Origin: an uncultured Burkholderiaceae bacterium
GTDB lineage: Bacteria > Pseudomonadota > Gammaproteobacteria > Burkholderiales > Burkholderiaceae
Reading direction: 5' to 3'
Assembly (NCBI GenBank): GCA_937871985.1
Contig: CALMPB010000038.1
Span: 1 to 46,396, forward strand
DNA: 46,396 nt
Positions within the stretch are counted from its first letter, which is position 1, and each line of letters begins with the position of its first letter. Position numbers and translations under genes: made by a program. The notes beneath the pieces were generated by a model. The model searched no databases, had not been told where the DNA came from, and saw nothing but the letters and a program-made list of their open reading frames with translations. Below, piece by piece: positions 1 through 8,106 of the stretch.

Positions 1-764
1 ACGACCTTGACGCGGGTTTCGTTGCCGACGACCTCGTCGCCCTTCTTGATGGAGCCGATGCGACGGATGTCGAGACGAACCGACGAGTAGAACTTGAGGG
101 CATTGCCGCCGGTGGTGGTTTCGGGATTGCCGAACATGACGCCGATTTTCATGCGGATCTGGTTGATGAAGATGACCATGCAATTGGCCCGCTTGATATT
201 GGCGGTAAGCTTGCGCAGGGCCTGGCTCATGAGGCGGGCCTGCAGACCCGGCAGGGAGTCGCCCATATCGCCTTCGATTTCAGCCTTGGGCACCAGGGCC
301 GCCACCGAGTCGATGACGATGAGGTCTACGGAGCCCGAACGCACCAGGGCGTCGGTGATTTCGAGGGCCTGCTCGCCGGTGTCGGGCTGGGAAATGAGCA
401 GGTCGGACAGATTGACGCCCAGCTTGGAGGCGTACTGGACATCGAGCGCGTGTTCGGCGTCGATGAACGCGCAGGTGCCGCCGATTTTTTGCATTTCGGC
501 GATGACTTGCAGCGTGAGCGTGGTTTTGCCGGACGACTCGGGGCCGTAGATTTCGATGACGCGGCCGCGCGGCAGGCCGCCTACGCCCAGGGCGATGTCC
601 AGCCCCAGCGACCCGGTGGACACGACCTTGATGTCGTGCTCGACCTGGTTGTCGCCATAACGCATTACCGAACCTTTGCCGAATTGCTTTTCGATTTGGG
701 ATAAGGCGGCAGCAAGCGCCTTGTTGCGTTCGGCGGTGGCGGCTTTGCTAGTTTTGTCGTCCAT
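1..764 (-). CDS. recA: Recombinase RecA (partial, C-terminus beyond the left edge)
   Basis: RecA is the ATP-dependent strand-exchange protein of homologous recombination and the co-protease that triggers LexA self-cleavage. The reverse strand reads [17 protein letters not shown] from the ATG at 764, followed by the RecA-type stretch [15 protein letters not shown], and the Walker A motif GPESSGKTT lies near 525-550. The frame stays open to base 1, giving about 254 of the usual 340-355 residues, so the gene is cut by the window edge and not broken. It is transcribed leftward from a LexA-controlled promoter at 841-871. The divergent neighbour is a two-component system. Identity is essentially certain. 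Confidence 0.97.
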   Translation of the reverse strand, partial: MDDKTSKAATAERNKALAAALSQIEKQFGKGSVMRYGDNQVEHDIKVVSTGSLGLDIALGVGGLPRGRVIEIYGPESSGKTTLTLQVIAEMQKIGGTCAFIDAEHALDVQYASKLGVNLSDLLISQPDTGEQALEITDALVRSGSVDLIVIDSVAALVPKAEIEGDMGDSLPGLQARLMSQALRKLTANIKRANCMVIFINQIRMKIGVMFGNPETTTGGNALKFYSSVRLDIRRIGSIKKGDEVVGNETRVKV

Positions 765-840
765 TGAGGAATCCTTGGCTAAATAGTAGTAAATGCTTGA
801 ACCGGAAGCCCGACCCCGGTTCTGCTAATTATCACATCAA

Positions 841-871
841 ATTATACTGTATAAATACACAGATAATGCAA
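841..871 (-). promoter_or_regulatory. recA promoter with LexA (SOS) box
   Basis: On the minus strand a perfect -10 hexamer TATAAT lies at 846-841 and a -35-like TTGCAT at 871-866, with a 19-bp spacer. The spacer contains CTGT-N8-ACAG (847-862), which matches the LexA consensus in sequence and spacing. LexA bound here would block RNA polymerase directly, so recA should be SOS-induced. The site is 80 bp upstream of the recA start. It is about 100 bp from the divergent response-regulator start, so LexA could also affect that gene, but no promoter for it is evident here. Confidence 0.88.
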
Positions 872-959
872 TATTTCTCGTTTACCCTTACTAGACCTGC
901 GCCAAAACCACATGCCAGAATGGCCGTCATCACCCATTGCCTGAGCCAGCCAGCCTGAC

Positions 960-1682
960 ATGCGTATTTTAATCGCCGAGGACGACAGTATTCTTGCGGA
1001 TGGACTATCCCGTTCACTGCGCTACGACGGCTATGCCGTCGACGTGGTGCACGACGGCTCCAGCGCCGACTCCGCCCTGCAACTGCAGGCCTTCGACCTG
1101 CTCATCCTGGATCTGGATCTTCCTCAAACCAGCGGCCTGTCCGTGCTGCGCCAGTTGCGCCAGCGCCAAAGCGCCCTGCCCGTGCTCATCCTTACCGCTT
1201 CCGACACCGTCGAACAGCGGGTCAAGGGCCTGGACCTGGGCGCCGACGACTACATGGCCAAGCCCTTCGCCCTGTCCGAACTCGAAGCCCGGGTGCGCGC
1301 CCTGACCCGCCGCAGCGCCGGCAACAGCACCACGCTGTTGCGGCACAAACGGCTCAGCTTCGACCTGAACGGGCGCACGGCCCGCATCGACGGCCAACCA
1401 CTGGAGCTCTCGGCGCGCGAAACCAGCCTGCTCGAAATATTCCTGTCGCGCTGCGGCCGCATGATCAGCAAGAACCAGTTCGTCGACCTGCTGTGCGAAT
1501 GGGGCGAAGAGGTCACGACCAACGCCATCGAAGTCTACATCTACCGCCTGCGCAAAAAACTGGAGCCCAGCGGCGCGAAGATCGTCACAGTGCGCGGACT
1601 GGGCTACTGCCTGGAACCCGACAACGCGCAGGGCGAAACCAACTCGCCCTCCAGTTCCGCTTCGCCCAAGCTCAATGCCTGA
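960..1682 (+). CDS. OmpR/PhoB-family response regulator (TctD-like)
   Basis: A 240-residue two-component response regulator. The receiver domain (residues 1-118) begins MRILIAEDD, has the acidic pair D8/D9, the expected phospho-acceptor D51 in LILDLDLP, the switch threonine in LILTASD and the lysine in MAKPF. A winged-helix DNA-binding domain follows (about 125-225), ending VTVRGLGYCLEP. A short Ser/Pro-rich tail of about 15 residues is extra. Its stop overlaps the start of the kinase gene by 8 bp, so the two are translationally coupled. The partner kinase has a TctE-like sensor domain, so this is probably a TctD-type regulator of carboxylate uptake. The symporter at 3292 is a plausible target; that link is inference. 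Confidence 0.93.
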   Translation: MRILIAEDDSILADGLSRSLRYDGYAVDVVHDGSSADSALQLQAFDLLILDLDLPQTSGLSVLRQLRQRQSALPVLILTASDTVEQRVKGLDLGADDYMAKPFALSELEARVRALTRRSAGNSTTLLRHKRLSFDLNGRTARIDGQPLELSARETSLLEIFLSRCGRMISKNQFVDLLCEWGEEVTTNAIEVYIYRLRKKLEPSGAKIVTVRGLGYCLEPDNAQGETNSPSSSASPKLNA

Positions 1683-3123
1683 CACCTCCGATTCCCCCAG
1701 CGGCGCCACCCCGACGCCGGTCAGATCCGCGCGGCGCCCGCACAATAAAAGCCTGATGGGCCAGATCCTGATCTGGATGTTCGGCCCCCTTTTCCTGCTG
1801 TGGACCATCGGCATCGTCATCACCTACTTCATTGCACAGAACATCGCCAATGCGCCCTACGACCGCACGCTCACCGACCATCTGCGCGCCCTCAAGCACG
1901 AAATCGAACAATCGCGCATCGACGCCGGCTTCACGCTCTCGCCCACCCTGCTTACCGTGTTCCGCGGCGAAGACGAGCAGCCCACACGCTGGGAAATCCG
2001 CGACGCGAACGGCCGTTCACTGGCCGGCAGCGCCCATATCCCCCTGCCCGACAACTGGGCCTACGAAAAAGACAAAATCCGCTTCCTCAACGACAGCCTG
2101 GACGGCCAAAGCATCCGCATCGCCTACACGTGGGGGGGCCAGGATGCGAACGGCACTCCTTTTCTGACCGTCGTCGCGCAAACCAACGAAAGGCGCGCCA
2201 TTCTCCAGCAGGAGATCCTGACCGGCATGCTCACGCCGCAGCTCATCGTCCTGCCCCTGGCCGCGCTGCTCGCGGGGCTGGGGCTCACGCAGGGCCTGGA
2301 GCCCCTGACCCTGCTGCAGGAACGCATACGCGCCAGACGGCCCAACGACCTCTCGCCCATAGAACAGGATCTGGCTCCCACGGAAATCACGCCGCTGCTC
2401 ACCGCCATGAACGACTTGCTGCACCGCCTGGCCTCCAGCACGCAGGCCCAGAGGCGGTTCGTCGCCAACGCCGCCCACCAGTTGAAAACACCGCTGGCGG
2501 GCATGCGCACGCAAGCCGAGCTGGCCCTGCGCGAACACAGCCCCGAAAAGCTCGACGCCAGCCTGAAGCAGTTGGTCAGGGGATCGCAGCGCGCCACGCG
2601 GCTGGTCAATCAGCTTCTGGCTCTGACCCGCGCGGAAAGCGTCGACAACCCGGCCCGCCATGCCGGCGAGCGCATCGATCTCAATGCCCTGGCGCAGGCG
2701 CAAACCTCCCGGTGGGTGGAGCAAGCCATGCTCAAGAACATCGACCTGGGATTCGAGCCGGCTCCTGGCCCGGTGTGGATAGCCGCGGACTCGATGATGC
2801 TGGACGAAATGCTGGGCAATCTCATCGACAACGCCTTGCTCTACACACCGGAAAACGGCTGGGCAACCGTGCGCGTCGGTCACTCGCCCTCGCCCTGGAT
2901 CGAAGTGGAGGACTCGGGCAGCGGCATTCCCGCCGAATACCGCGAGCAGATATTCGACCGATTTTTCCGAATACTCGGCACGTCGGTGGACGGCAGCGGG
3001 CTGGGTCTGGCCATCGTCAAGGAAATCGCTGAACAGCACGGCGCCTCCATCGCGTTCATGGCTCCCGGCGAGCGCAACGGCCAGCCAGGCACGACATGTT
3101 TGCGGGTAAGCTTTCCGGCGTGA
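1675..3123 (+). CDS. Sensor histidine kinase with 2CSK_N-type sensor domain (TctE-like)
   Basis: A 482-residue inner-membrane sensor kinase. It has a cytoplasmic N-terminus, TM1 at about 31-55, a periplasmic domain of about 130 residues resembling the 2CSK_N domain of TctE-type tricarboxylate sensors, TM2 at about 187-207, then HisKA with H268 in ANAAHQLKTPLAG. The catalytic domain has an N box (LGNLIDNALLYTP), G1 (VEDSGSGIP), an F box (FDRFFRI) and G2 (GSGLGLAIVKEIAEQHGA), so it should be active. The start ATG at 1675 lies inside the last codons of the response-regulator gene. The ligand is unknown; an organic acid is expected from the sensor type. Confidence 0.92.
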   Translation: MPDTSDSPSGATPTPVRSARRPHNKSLMGQILIWMFGPLFLLWTIGIVITYFIAQNIANAPYDRTLTDHLRALKHEIEQSRIDAGFTLSPTLLTVFRGEDEQPTRWEIRDANGRSLAGSAHIPLPDNWAYEKDKIRFLNDSLDGQSIRIAYTWGGQDANGTPFLTVVAQTNERRAILQQEILTGMLTPQLIVLPLAALLAGLGLTQGLEPLTLLQERIRARRPNDLSPIEQDLAPTEITPLLTAMNDLLHRLASSTQAQRRFVANAAHQLKTPLAGMRTQAELALREHSPEKLDASLKQLVRGSQRATRLVNQLLALTRAESVDNPARHAGERIDLNALAQAQTSRWVEQAMLKNIDLGFEPAPGPVWIAADSMMLDEMLGNLIDNALLYTPENGWATVRVGHSPSPWIEVEDSGSGIPAEYREQIFDRFFRILGTSVDGSGLGLAIVKEIAEQHGASIAFMAPGERNGQPGTTCLRVSFPA

Positions 3124-3142
3124 ATCTATAATATTTAGTTAC

Positions 3143-3160
3143 TATTTTTACATAAAAATA
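3143..3160. promoter_or_regulatory. AT-rich palindrome upstream of the symporter gene
   Basis: TATTTTTA and TAAAAATA form a perfect 8+8 inverted repeat around a central CA, in a strikingly AT-rich 50-bp patch (3122-3170) of otherwise GC-rich DNA. It lies just after the kinase stop and 130 bp before the symporter start. It could be a binding site for the adjacent response regulator or part of the promoter. The match to any known operator is not established. Confidence 0.35.
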
Positions 3161-3291
3161 ATATTAGGCCCGCCACACGTCAGTTTGCTGTCAGCGACGT
3201 TTTCTACTGTGTGCCTACCCGCCCGATTGGCGGACAACCAAAGCAAAAGCACAAGGCCTGCCTACAGGCTCCATCCCTTAGAGGAGACACC

Positions 3292-4992
3292 ATGAGTTCA
3301 CCCAGCACGGTAGCTTCACCGCGCCCGCAACACGCCAACGGCGCGCCCGCCGCCACCAACCGCCCCATGACGGCCGAAGAAAAGCGCGTCATCTTCGCTT
3401 CGTCGCTGGGCACTGTTTTCGAGTGGTACGACTTCTACTTGTACGGCTCGCTGGCCGCCATCATCGCCGCCCACTTCTTTTCGGGCGTCAACCCGACGGC
3501 CGGCTTCATCTTCGCCCTGCTGGCCTTCGCCGCGGGCTTTGCCGTGCGCCCCTTCGGCGCCCTGGTCTTCGGCCGGCTGGGCGACATGGTCGGGCGCAAA
3601 TACACGTTTCTCATCACCATCCTGATCATGGGCCTGTCGACCTTCCTGGTCGGCGTGCTGCCTTCGTACGGATCCATCGGCATCGCCGCGCCCATCATCC
3701 TCATCGTCCTGCGCCTGCTGCAAGGCCTGGCGCTGGGCGGGGAATACGGTGGCGCGGCAACCTACGTGGCCGAGCACGCCCCCCAGAACCGCCGCGGCTT
3801 CTACACGAGCTGGATCCAGACCACGGCAACCATGGGCCTGTTCCTGTCCCTGCTGCTCATTCTGGGCATCCGCAGCGCGCTGGGCGAACAAGACTTCCTG
3901 GATTGGGGCTGGCGCGTTCCCTTCCTGATTTCCGCCATCCTGCTGGCGATTTCCGTCTGGATCCGCATGCGCCTGCACGAGTCGCCCGCCTTCATCAGGA
4001 TGAAAGAGGAAGGCAAGCAGTCCAAGGCGCCGCTCAAGGATTCGTTCGGCAAATGGAGCAACCTGAAGATCGTGCTGCTGGCCTTGCTGGGCCTGACCGC
4101 CGGCCAGGCCGTCGTCTGGTATACGGGCCAGTTCTATGCCTTGTTCTTCCTGACCAAGACGCTGGGCCTGGAAGCCAATACCGCCAACATCATGATTGCG
4201 CTGGCCCTGCTCATCGGCACGCCGTTCTTCGTGATCTTCGGCGCCCTGTCCGACCGCATCGGCCGCAAGCCCATCATCATGGCCGGCTGCCTGATCGCCG
4301 CGCTGACCTACTTCCCCGTCTTCAAAGGTATTACCCACTTCGCCAATCCCACGCTCGAAGCGGCGCAGGCATCGGCGCCGGTGACCATCATCGCCGATCC
4401 CAACACCTGCTCGTTCCAATTCAACCCGGTGGGCACGTCGTCGTTCACCAGTTCCTGCGACATCCTGAAGGCGTTCATGGCCGGCAACTCGGTCAACTAC
4501 GCCAACCAGGCCGCGCCGGCGGGCACGGTGGCCACGGCCAAAATCGGCAACGACGTATTCACCTCGTTCGAAGGCAAGGGGCTGAGCAAGGCCGAATTCA
4601 CGGCCAAGTCGGCGGAGCTCAAGAAGTCGATGACCGAAGCCATCCGCAGCCACGGCTACCCGGCCAAGGCCGACCCCTCTCAAATCAACTACATAATGGT
4701 CGTCATCTTGCTGACCTTCCTGGTCGTCCTGGTCACCATGGTGTACGGGCCCATTGCCGCGATGCTGGTCGAAATGTTCCCGACGCGCATCCGCTATACA
4801 TCCATGAGCCTGCCGTACCACATCGGCAACGGCTGGTTCGGCGGCTTCCTGCCTCCGGTGGCCTTCGCCATCGTCGCCGCGACGGGCAATATCTACGACG
4901 GCCTGTGGTATCCCATCATCATCGCCGCCATGACCCTGGTGGTCGGCACGCTGTTCATCAAGGAAACCAAGGACACCGACATCAACGCCTGA
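3292..4992 (+). CDS. MHS-family (metabolite:H+ symporter) MFS transporter with large insert
   Basis: A 566-residue major facilitator of the metabolite:H+ symporter type (ShiA/ProP/KgtP-like), importing an organic acid or similar solute across the inner membrane. Supporting motifs are FEWYDFYLYG in TM1, GRLGDMVGRKYTF in loop 2-3, LQGLALGGEYGGAATYVAEHAP, and the repeat motif GALSDRIGRKP. The ATG at 3292 has a good Shine-Dalgarno sequence (GAGGAG, 8 bp upstream), so I prefer it to the in-frame ATG at 3211. An insert at about residues 347-466 between late TM segments carries two cysteines (C373, C389) and makes the protein about 120 residues longer than classic members. The upstream two-component system is the likely regulator. 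Confidence 0.88.
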   Translation: MSSPSTVASPRPQHANGAPAATNRPMTAEEKRVIFASSLGTVFEWYDFYLYGSLAAIIAAHFFSGVNPTAGFIFALLAFAAGFAVRPFGALVFGRLGDMVGRKYTFLITILIMGLSTFLVGVLPSYGSIGIAAPIILIVLRLLQGLALGGEYGGAATYVAEHAPQNRRGFYTSWIQTTATMGLFLSLLLILGIRSALGEQDFLDWGWRVPFLISAILLAISVWIRMRLHESPAFIRMKEEGKQSKAPLKDSFGKWSNLKIVLLALLGLTAGQAVVWYTGQFYALFFLTKTLGLEANTANIMIALALLIGTPFFVIFGALSDRIGRKPIIMAGCLIAALTYFPVFKGITHFANPTLEAAQASAPVTIIADPNTCSFQFNPVGTSSFTSSCDILKAFMAGNSVNYANQAAPAGTVATAKIGNDVFTSFEGKGLSKAEFTAKSAELKKSMTEAIRSHGYPAKADPSQINYIMVVILLTFLVVLVTMVYGPIAAMLVEMFPTRIRYTSMSLPYHIGNGWFGGFLPPVAFAIVAATGNIYDGLWYPIIIAAMTLVVGTLFIKETKDTDINA

Positions 4993-5069
4993 TATCCCGC
5001 CTGTCATCCACCAATACGGCGCTTTTTGCGCCGCCCCTCTTCCACATGCTGTACCGTTAGCCGCACCCG

Positions 5070-5095
5070 GCCGCCTCCCGGGGCGGCTTTTTTTT
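5070..5095 (+). terminator. Rho-independent terminator of the symporter gene
   Basis: GCCGCC pairs with GGCGGC across a six-base loop and is followed by eight T residues (5088-5095). It is 78 bp downstream of the symporter stop. Confidence 0.85.
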
Positions 5096-5503
5096 GCCCT
5101 GCAGGCGGCCAAGCCGCTGCCAATCTGCGCAACGAAGAGGTATTTTTTACTTTTCCAGCGTTGTTTCAGGAGACCGTCAGCCCGGTGACCGTAGAATCCA
5201 TCACATAGGAAAAAGCAGTACCGCGGACGTTGCGTTAATCCCCATTACTCAACTTATGCATACTGCTCTTCCTGTCTCACTTGTGTTGCGTTCCCCGCGA
5301 ACTTTATAGCGCAACATAGTGTGTTCCCTTTATTGGCCCGCATGCCTGCATGCCGGGCCAATTTTTTTTGCCGGGCTTTCGTATTGCCTCGGGGCCGGCC
5401 GGCGCATCGGGAAAATGGGCTTACAATCGGCGGTCACAGTTTCGCTCCGCGCCGCCGCTGTCCGGCGCGCGGAATTCCACGCTCCCGCAAAGTAAGACAA
5501 TCC
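5096..5503 (+). other. 408-bp region without a protein gene; possible small-RNA locus
   Basis: Between the symporter terminator and rdgC no convincing reading frame exists. A second, orphan terminator lies inside this stretch at 5333-5369. A weak promoter-like pair (TTGTGT at 5281, TATAGC near 5305) precedes it. Together these could define a short RNA of about 55 nt ending at 5369, or a longer one starting further upstream. This is suggestive only; the promoter calls are weak. Confidence 0.3.
5333..5369 (+). terminator. Orphan rho-independent terminator
   Basis: TTGGCCCG (5333-5340) pairs with CGGGCCAA (5354-5361), with further pairing in the loop, and is followed by eight T residues. It is separated from the symporter by that gene's own terminator and lies 135 bp before rdgC, so it must end some other transcript or act as a leader signal. 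Confidence 0.75.
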
Positions 5504-6412
5504 ATGTGGTTTAAAAATCTGAAAATTTTCCGCCTTGCCCCGGCCTGGTCGATCAGCGCCGATGCGCTCGAAGCGGCTTTACAAAAACACGCCTTCCGTC
5601 CCGGCAACAGCCAGGAAATGCAAAGCCTTGGGTGGGTGGCGCCGCGCGAAGGCGGCAGCCTGGTTCATGCGATGGACGGGCAGTTCCTGCTCAGCCTGCG
5701 CGCCGAGAAAAAACTGCTGCCGGCCACCGTCATCAACCAGGTTGCCCGCGCCAAAGCGCAAGACATCGAAGAGCAGCAAGGCTACAAGCCCGGCCGCAAG
5801 CAGATGAAGGAGATCAAGGAGCAGGTTACCGACGAGCTGCTGCCCAAGGCCTTTACCGTCTATCGCGACACCCGGGTCTGGCTGGATACGCGCCGGCATT
5901 GGCTGGTCATCGACGCGGCAGCCGCGGCCAAAAGCGACGAAGTGCTGGGCGTGCTGGCCAAGTCCATCGAGCCCTTCCCCGTGCTCCCCCTGCACGTGGA
6001 AACCTCGCCCGCCTCGGCCATGACGAGCTGGCTGATCGCGGACGAGCCGCCTGCGGGCTTCAGCGTCGATCAGGACACCGAGCTGCGCTCGACCAGCGAA
6101 AGCCGCGCGGCGGTACGCTACGTGCGCCAGAGCATCGAGATCGACGACGTGCGCAAGCACGTCCAGGCCGGCAAGCAATGCACGCGCCTGGCCCTGACCT
6201 GGGCCGATCGCGTGTCGTTCGTATTGACCGACGGCCTGGACATCAAGCGCGTCACGCCGCTGGACGTGCTCAAGGAAAACCAGGACAGCACGGCGCAGAA
6301 CGAAGACGAACAGTTCGACTCGGACATGGCCCTGATGACCGGCGAACTGGCGCGGCTCATCGAAGGCATGGTCGAGGCGCTGGGCGGCGAGAAAAAAGCC
6401 GCCGCCTTTTAA
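5504..6412 (+). CDS. rdgC: Recombination-associated protein RdgC
   Basis: A 302-residue cytoplasmic DNA-binding protein of the RdgC family. RdgC forms a ring-shaped dimer around duplex DNA and restrains RecA-mediated recombination. The start [11 protein letters not shown], the stretch [28 protein letters not shown] and the motif [19 protein letters not shown] are typical, and the length matches the usual 300 or so. The ATG at 5504 gives the canonical N-terminus; an upstream in-frame ATG at 5321 would add unrelated residues across the orphan terminator. The gene is monocistronic and convergent with pyrB. Confidence 0.95.
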   Translation: MWFKNLKIFRLAPAWSISADALEAALQKHAFRPGNSQEMQSLGWVAPREGGSLVHAMDGQFLLSLRAEKKLLPATVINQVARAKAQDIEEQQGYKPGRKQMKEIKEQVTDELLPKAFTVYRDTRVWLDTRRHWLVIDAAAAAKSDEVLGVLAKSIEPFPVLPLHVETSPASAMTSWLIADEPPAGFSVDQDTELRSTSESRAAVRYVRQSIEIDDVRKHVQAGKQCTRLALTWADRVSFVLTDGLDIKRVTPLDVLKENQDSTAQNEDEQFDSDMALMTGELARLIEGMVEALGGEKKAAAF

Positions 6413-6447
6413 GATATCTCCGTATTAGCACGCTGTTCGATTAATCC

Positions 6448-6472
6448 CCGTGCATTCAAATTGAATGCACGG
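6448..6472. terminator. Perfect 12-bp inverted repeat between convergent rdgC and pyrB
   Basis: CCGTGCATTCAA (6448-6459) and TTGAATGCACGG (6461-6472) are exact complements around a single A. As RNA this is a strong hairpin from either strand, 36 bp after the rdgC stop. No long U-tract follows, so it may be a bidirectional terminator or 3'-end stabiliser; a protein-binding palindrome is also possible. Confidence 0.5.
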
Positions 6473-6589
6473 ATTTGCCATGCTAGGCGCAAACCGCAGG
6501 GCCAACCGCAGCCATAGCGAAGCCAGATCCGGACACAGACAGTCCCTGCGGAGTGCCTGCCCGCGGATATGGGCGGCGCTGCGAGCCTG

Positions 6590-7882
6590 CTAATCCATGC
6601 CGTGGAAAACGCTGTCGTCCGGCCCGATATGGGAAGGCGGGCTCCAGGTAACGTCGCGCAGCGAATGCTGAACCAGCCCCTCCACGCCGAGCAGAACGGC
6701 AAAAATCGCCATGCGCACGGGAATGCCGTTGTCGGTCTGGCGGAAAATCGCCAGGCGCGGGTCTTCGTTGAGGTCGACGCTTAAATCGTGCGCCCCTTCG
6801 CGGCTGTCGCGCGGCAAGGGATGCATGACGATGACGTCCGGCCCGCAGCACTTGTCAACGATCGCCTTGTTGACCTGGAAATCGGCGGTATAGCCCTCCA
6901 GCTCCTCGCCGGCGAAACGCTCTTTCTGCACGCGGGTGGCGTAAATGACATCGACCCCCGGCAAGCCTTCTTCGAGCGAGGCCGTCTGCTCGATGACATG
7001 GCCGTTCTTGCTGGCCTGCTCGATGATGTAGTCGGGCATTTCCAGGCCGCGCGGCGCGACCAAGGTGAACTTCAAGCCGCGATACAGCGCCAGCAGTTTG
7101 ATCAGCGAATGCACCGTCCGCCCGTATTTCAGGTCGCCCACCATGGCGATGTGCGCGCCGTCCAGCAGTTTTCCCAACCGGGAAAACTCGGTCAGTATGG
7201 TGTACAGATCGAGCAGCGCCTGGCTGGGATGCTCGCCCGGCCCGTCGCCGCCGTTGACAACCGGAATGTTCGTGGCGCGGGCGAACTCGGCCACCGAGCC
7301 CTGGTCGGGATGGCGTATGACCATGGCGTCGACGTAGCCGCTCATGACGCGGCTGGTGTCGTAAATGGACTCGCCCTTGGCCATGGAAGAAAACGTGAAG
7401 CCCGTGGTATCGCACACCGAGCCGCCAAGCCGGCAAAACGCGGCGCCAAAGCTTACGCGCGTGCGCGTGCTGGCCTCGAAGAACAAATTGCCCAGCACCG
7501 CGCCCTCGAGCACGCGCGAGACTTTCTGCCGGCGTGCGATGGGCTGCATCAAGTCGGCGATACGAAACAGTTCTTCCACGGATTCGCGCGTGAACTGGTC
7601 GACCGACAGCAACTGATGCTTGCCGTCGCTGGCAATCCTATCGCGCAGCGGGCCAGATTGTACGCTTTGCGCATATTTCTTTAGAAGCGCTTCGTTATCG
7701 ACGATTTCGGTGACGAACCGGGTCACGACTTCGGGCATGCCGCGCGCTTCCTGTGAGCCCTCGGGCAGCAGCCATGTATCCAGCGCGCGCCGTTTGACGC
7801 CGATGCGAGCCGCGAAAACATCGCGGGTAAGATTCAGACGACGCATGGCGTCGCGCAGAAAAACTTGCTGAGACACAGACAT
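6590..7882 (-). CDS. pyrB: Aspartate carbamoyltransferase with N-terminal HTH-like extension
   Basis: A 430-residue enzyme whose core (about residues 90-400) is an E. coli-type PyrB, catalysing carbamoyl phosphate + aspartate to N-carbamoylaspartate, the committed step of pyrimidine synthesis. The phosphate-binding loop FFEASTRTR (135-142), HPSQALLDLYT (218-228), GDLKYGRTVHSL (249-260) and HPLPR (354-358) are intact. It is about 120 residues longer than E. coli PyrB. The N-terminal 60 residues contain LRDAMRRLNLTRDVFAARIG followed by VKRRALDTWLLP, a good helix-turn-helix candidate at about 9-40. A further 30-residue tail follows the core. No pyrI or pyrC lies nearby. The ATG at 7882 follows a purine-rich GGGGGGTGG. 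A perfect palindrome lies 15 bp upstream of the start. Confidence 0.93.
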   Translation of the reverse strand: MSVSQQVFLRDAMRRLNLTRDVFAARIGVKRRALDTWLLPEGSQEARGMPEVVTRFVTEIVDNEALLKKYAQSVQSGPLRDRIASDGKHQLLSVDQFTRESVEELFRIADLMQPIARRQKVSRVLEGAVLGNLFFEASTRTRVSFGAAFCRLGGSVCDTTGFTFSSMAKGESIYDTSRVMSGYVDAMVIRHPDQGSVAEFARATNIPVVNGGDGPGEHPSQALLDLYTILTEFSRLGKLLDGAHIAMVGDLKYGRTVHSLIKLLALYRGLKFTLVAPRGLEMPDYIIEQASKNGHVIEQTASLEEGLPGVDVIYATRVQKERFAGEELEGYTADFQVNKAIVDKCCGPDVIVMHPLPRDSREGAHDLSVDLNEDPRLAIFRQTDNGIPVRMAIFAVLLGVEGLVQHSLRDVTWSPPSHIGPDDSVFHGMD

Positions 7883-7896
7883 ACCACCCCCCAATA

Positions 7897-7917
7897 AATA
7901 TACGCAACGCGTATATT
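7897..7917 (-). promoter_or_regulatory. Perfect palindrome upstream of pyrB (candidate operator)
   Basis: AATATACGC (7897-7905) and GCGTATATT (7909-7917) form an exact 9+9 bp inverted repeat with a 3-bp centre, ending 14 bp before the pyrB ATG. On the minus strand its distal half overlaps a -10-like TAGAAT (7920-7915), which would put the transcription start near the palindrome centre, the classic place for a repressor site. Two-fold symmetry with 12-bp centre-to-centre spacing suits a dimeric HTH protein. The PyrB N-terminal HTH is the nearest candidate ligand. Confidence 0.6.
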
Positions 7918-8106
7918 CTATGAGGAGCAAGCTAAAATAACGAGTGTTTTAAGCGGCTATTGGCAAAATACAACGCCGTGGATCCAGGCGAGTAGCCGCA
8001 CAGCGCGGCAGTGCCGCCAATACCATCCGCCCCCTCGTGGCGGCGCCCAAGCGCCCCCCCACATTCGCAACGCCACGCAAGACCGGCAGCCAGCAGGCGA
8101 TTTCAG

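Noticed and set aside
3316..5112. A 598-codon open frame on the minus strand antisense to the MHS symporter
   Set aside because: It is a GC-rich codon-position shadow of the symporter gene, with low-complexity Gln/Asp/Gly/Arg-rich sequence and no recognisable domain.
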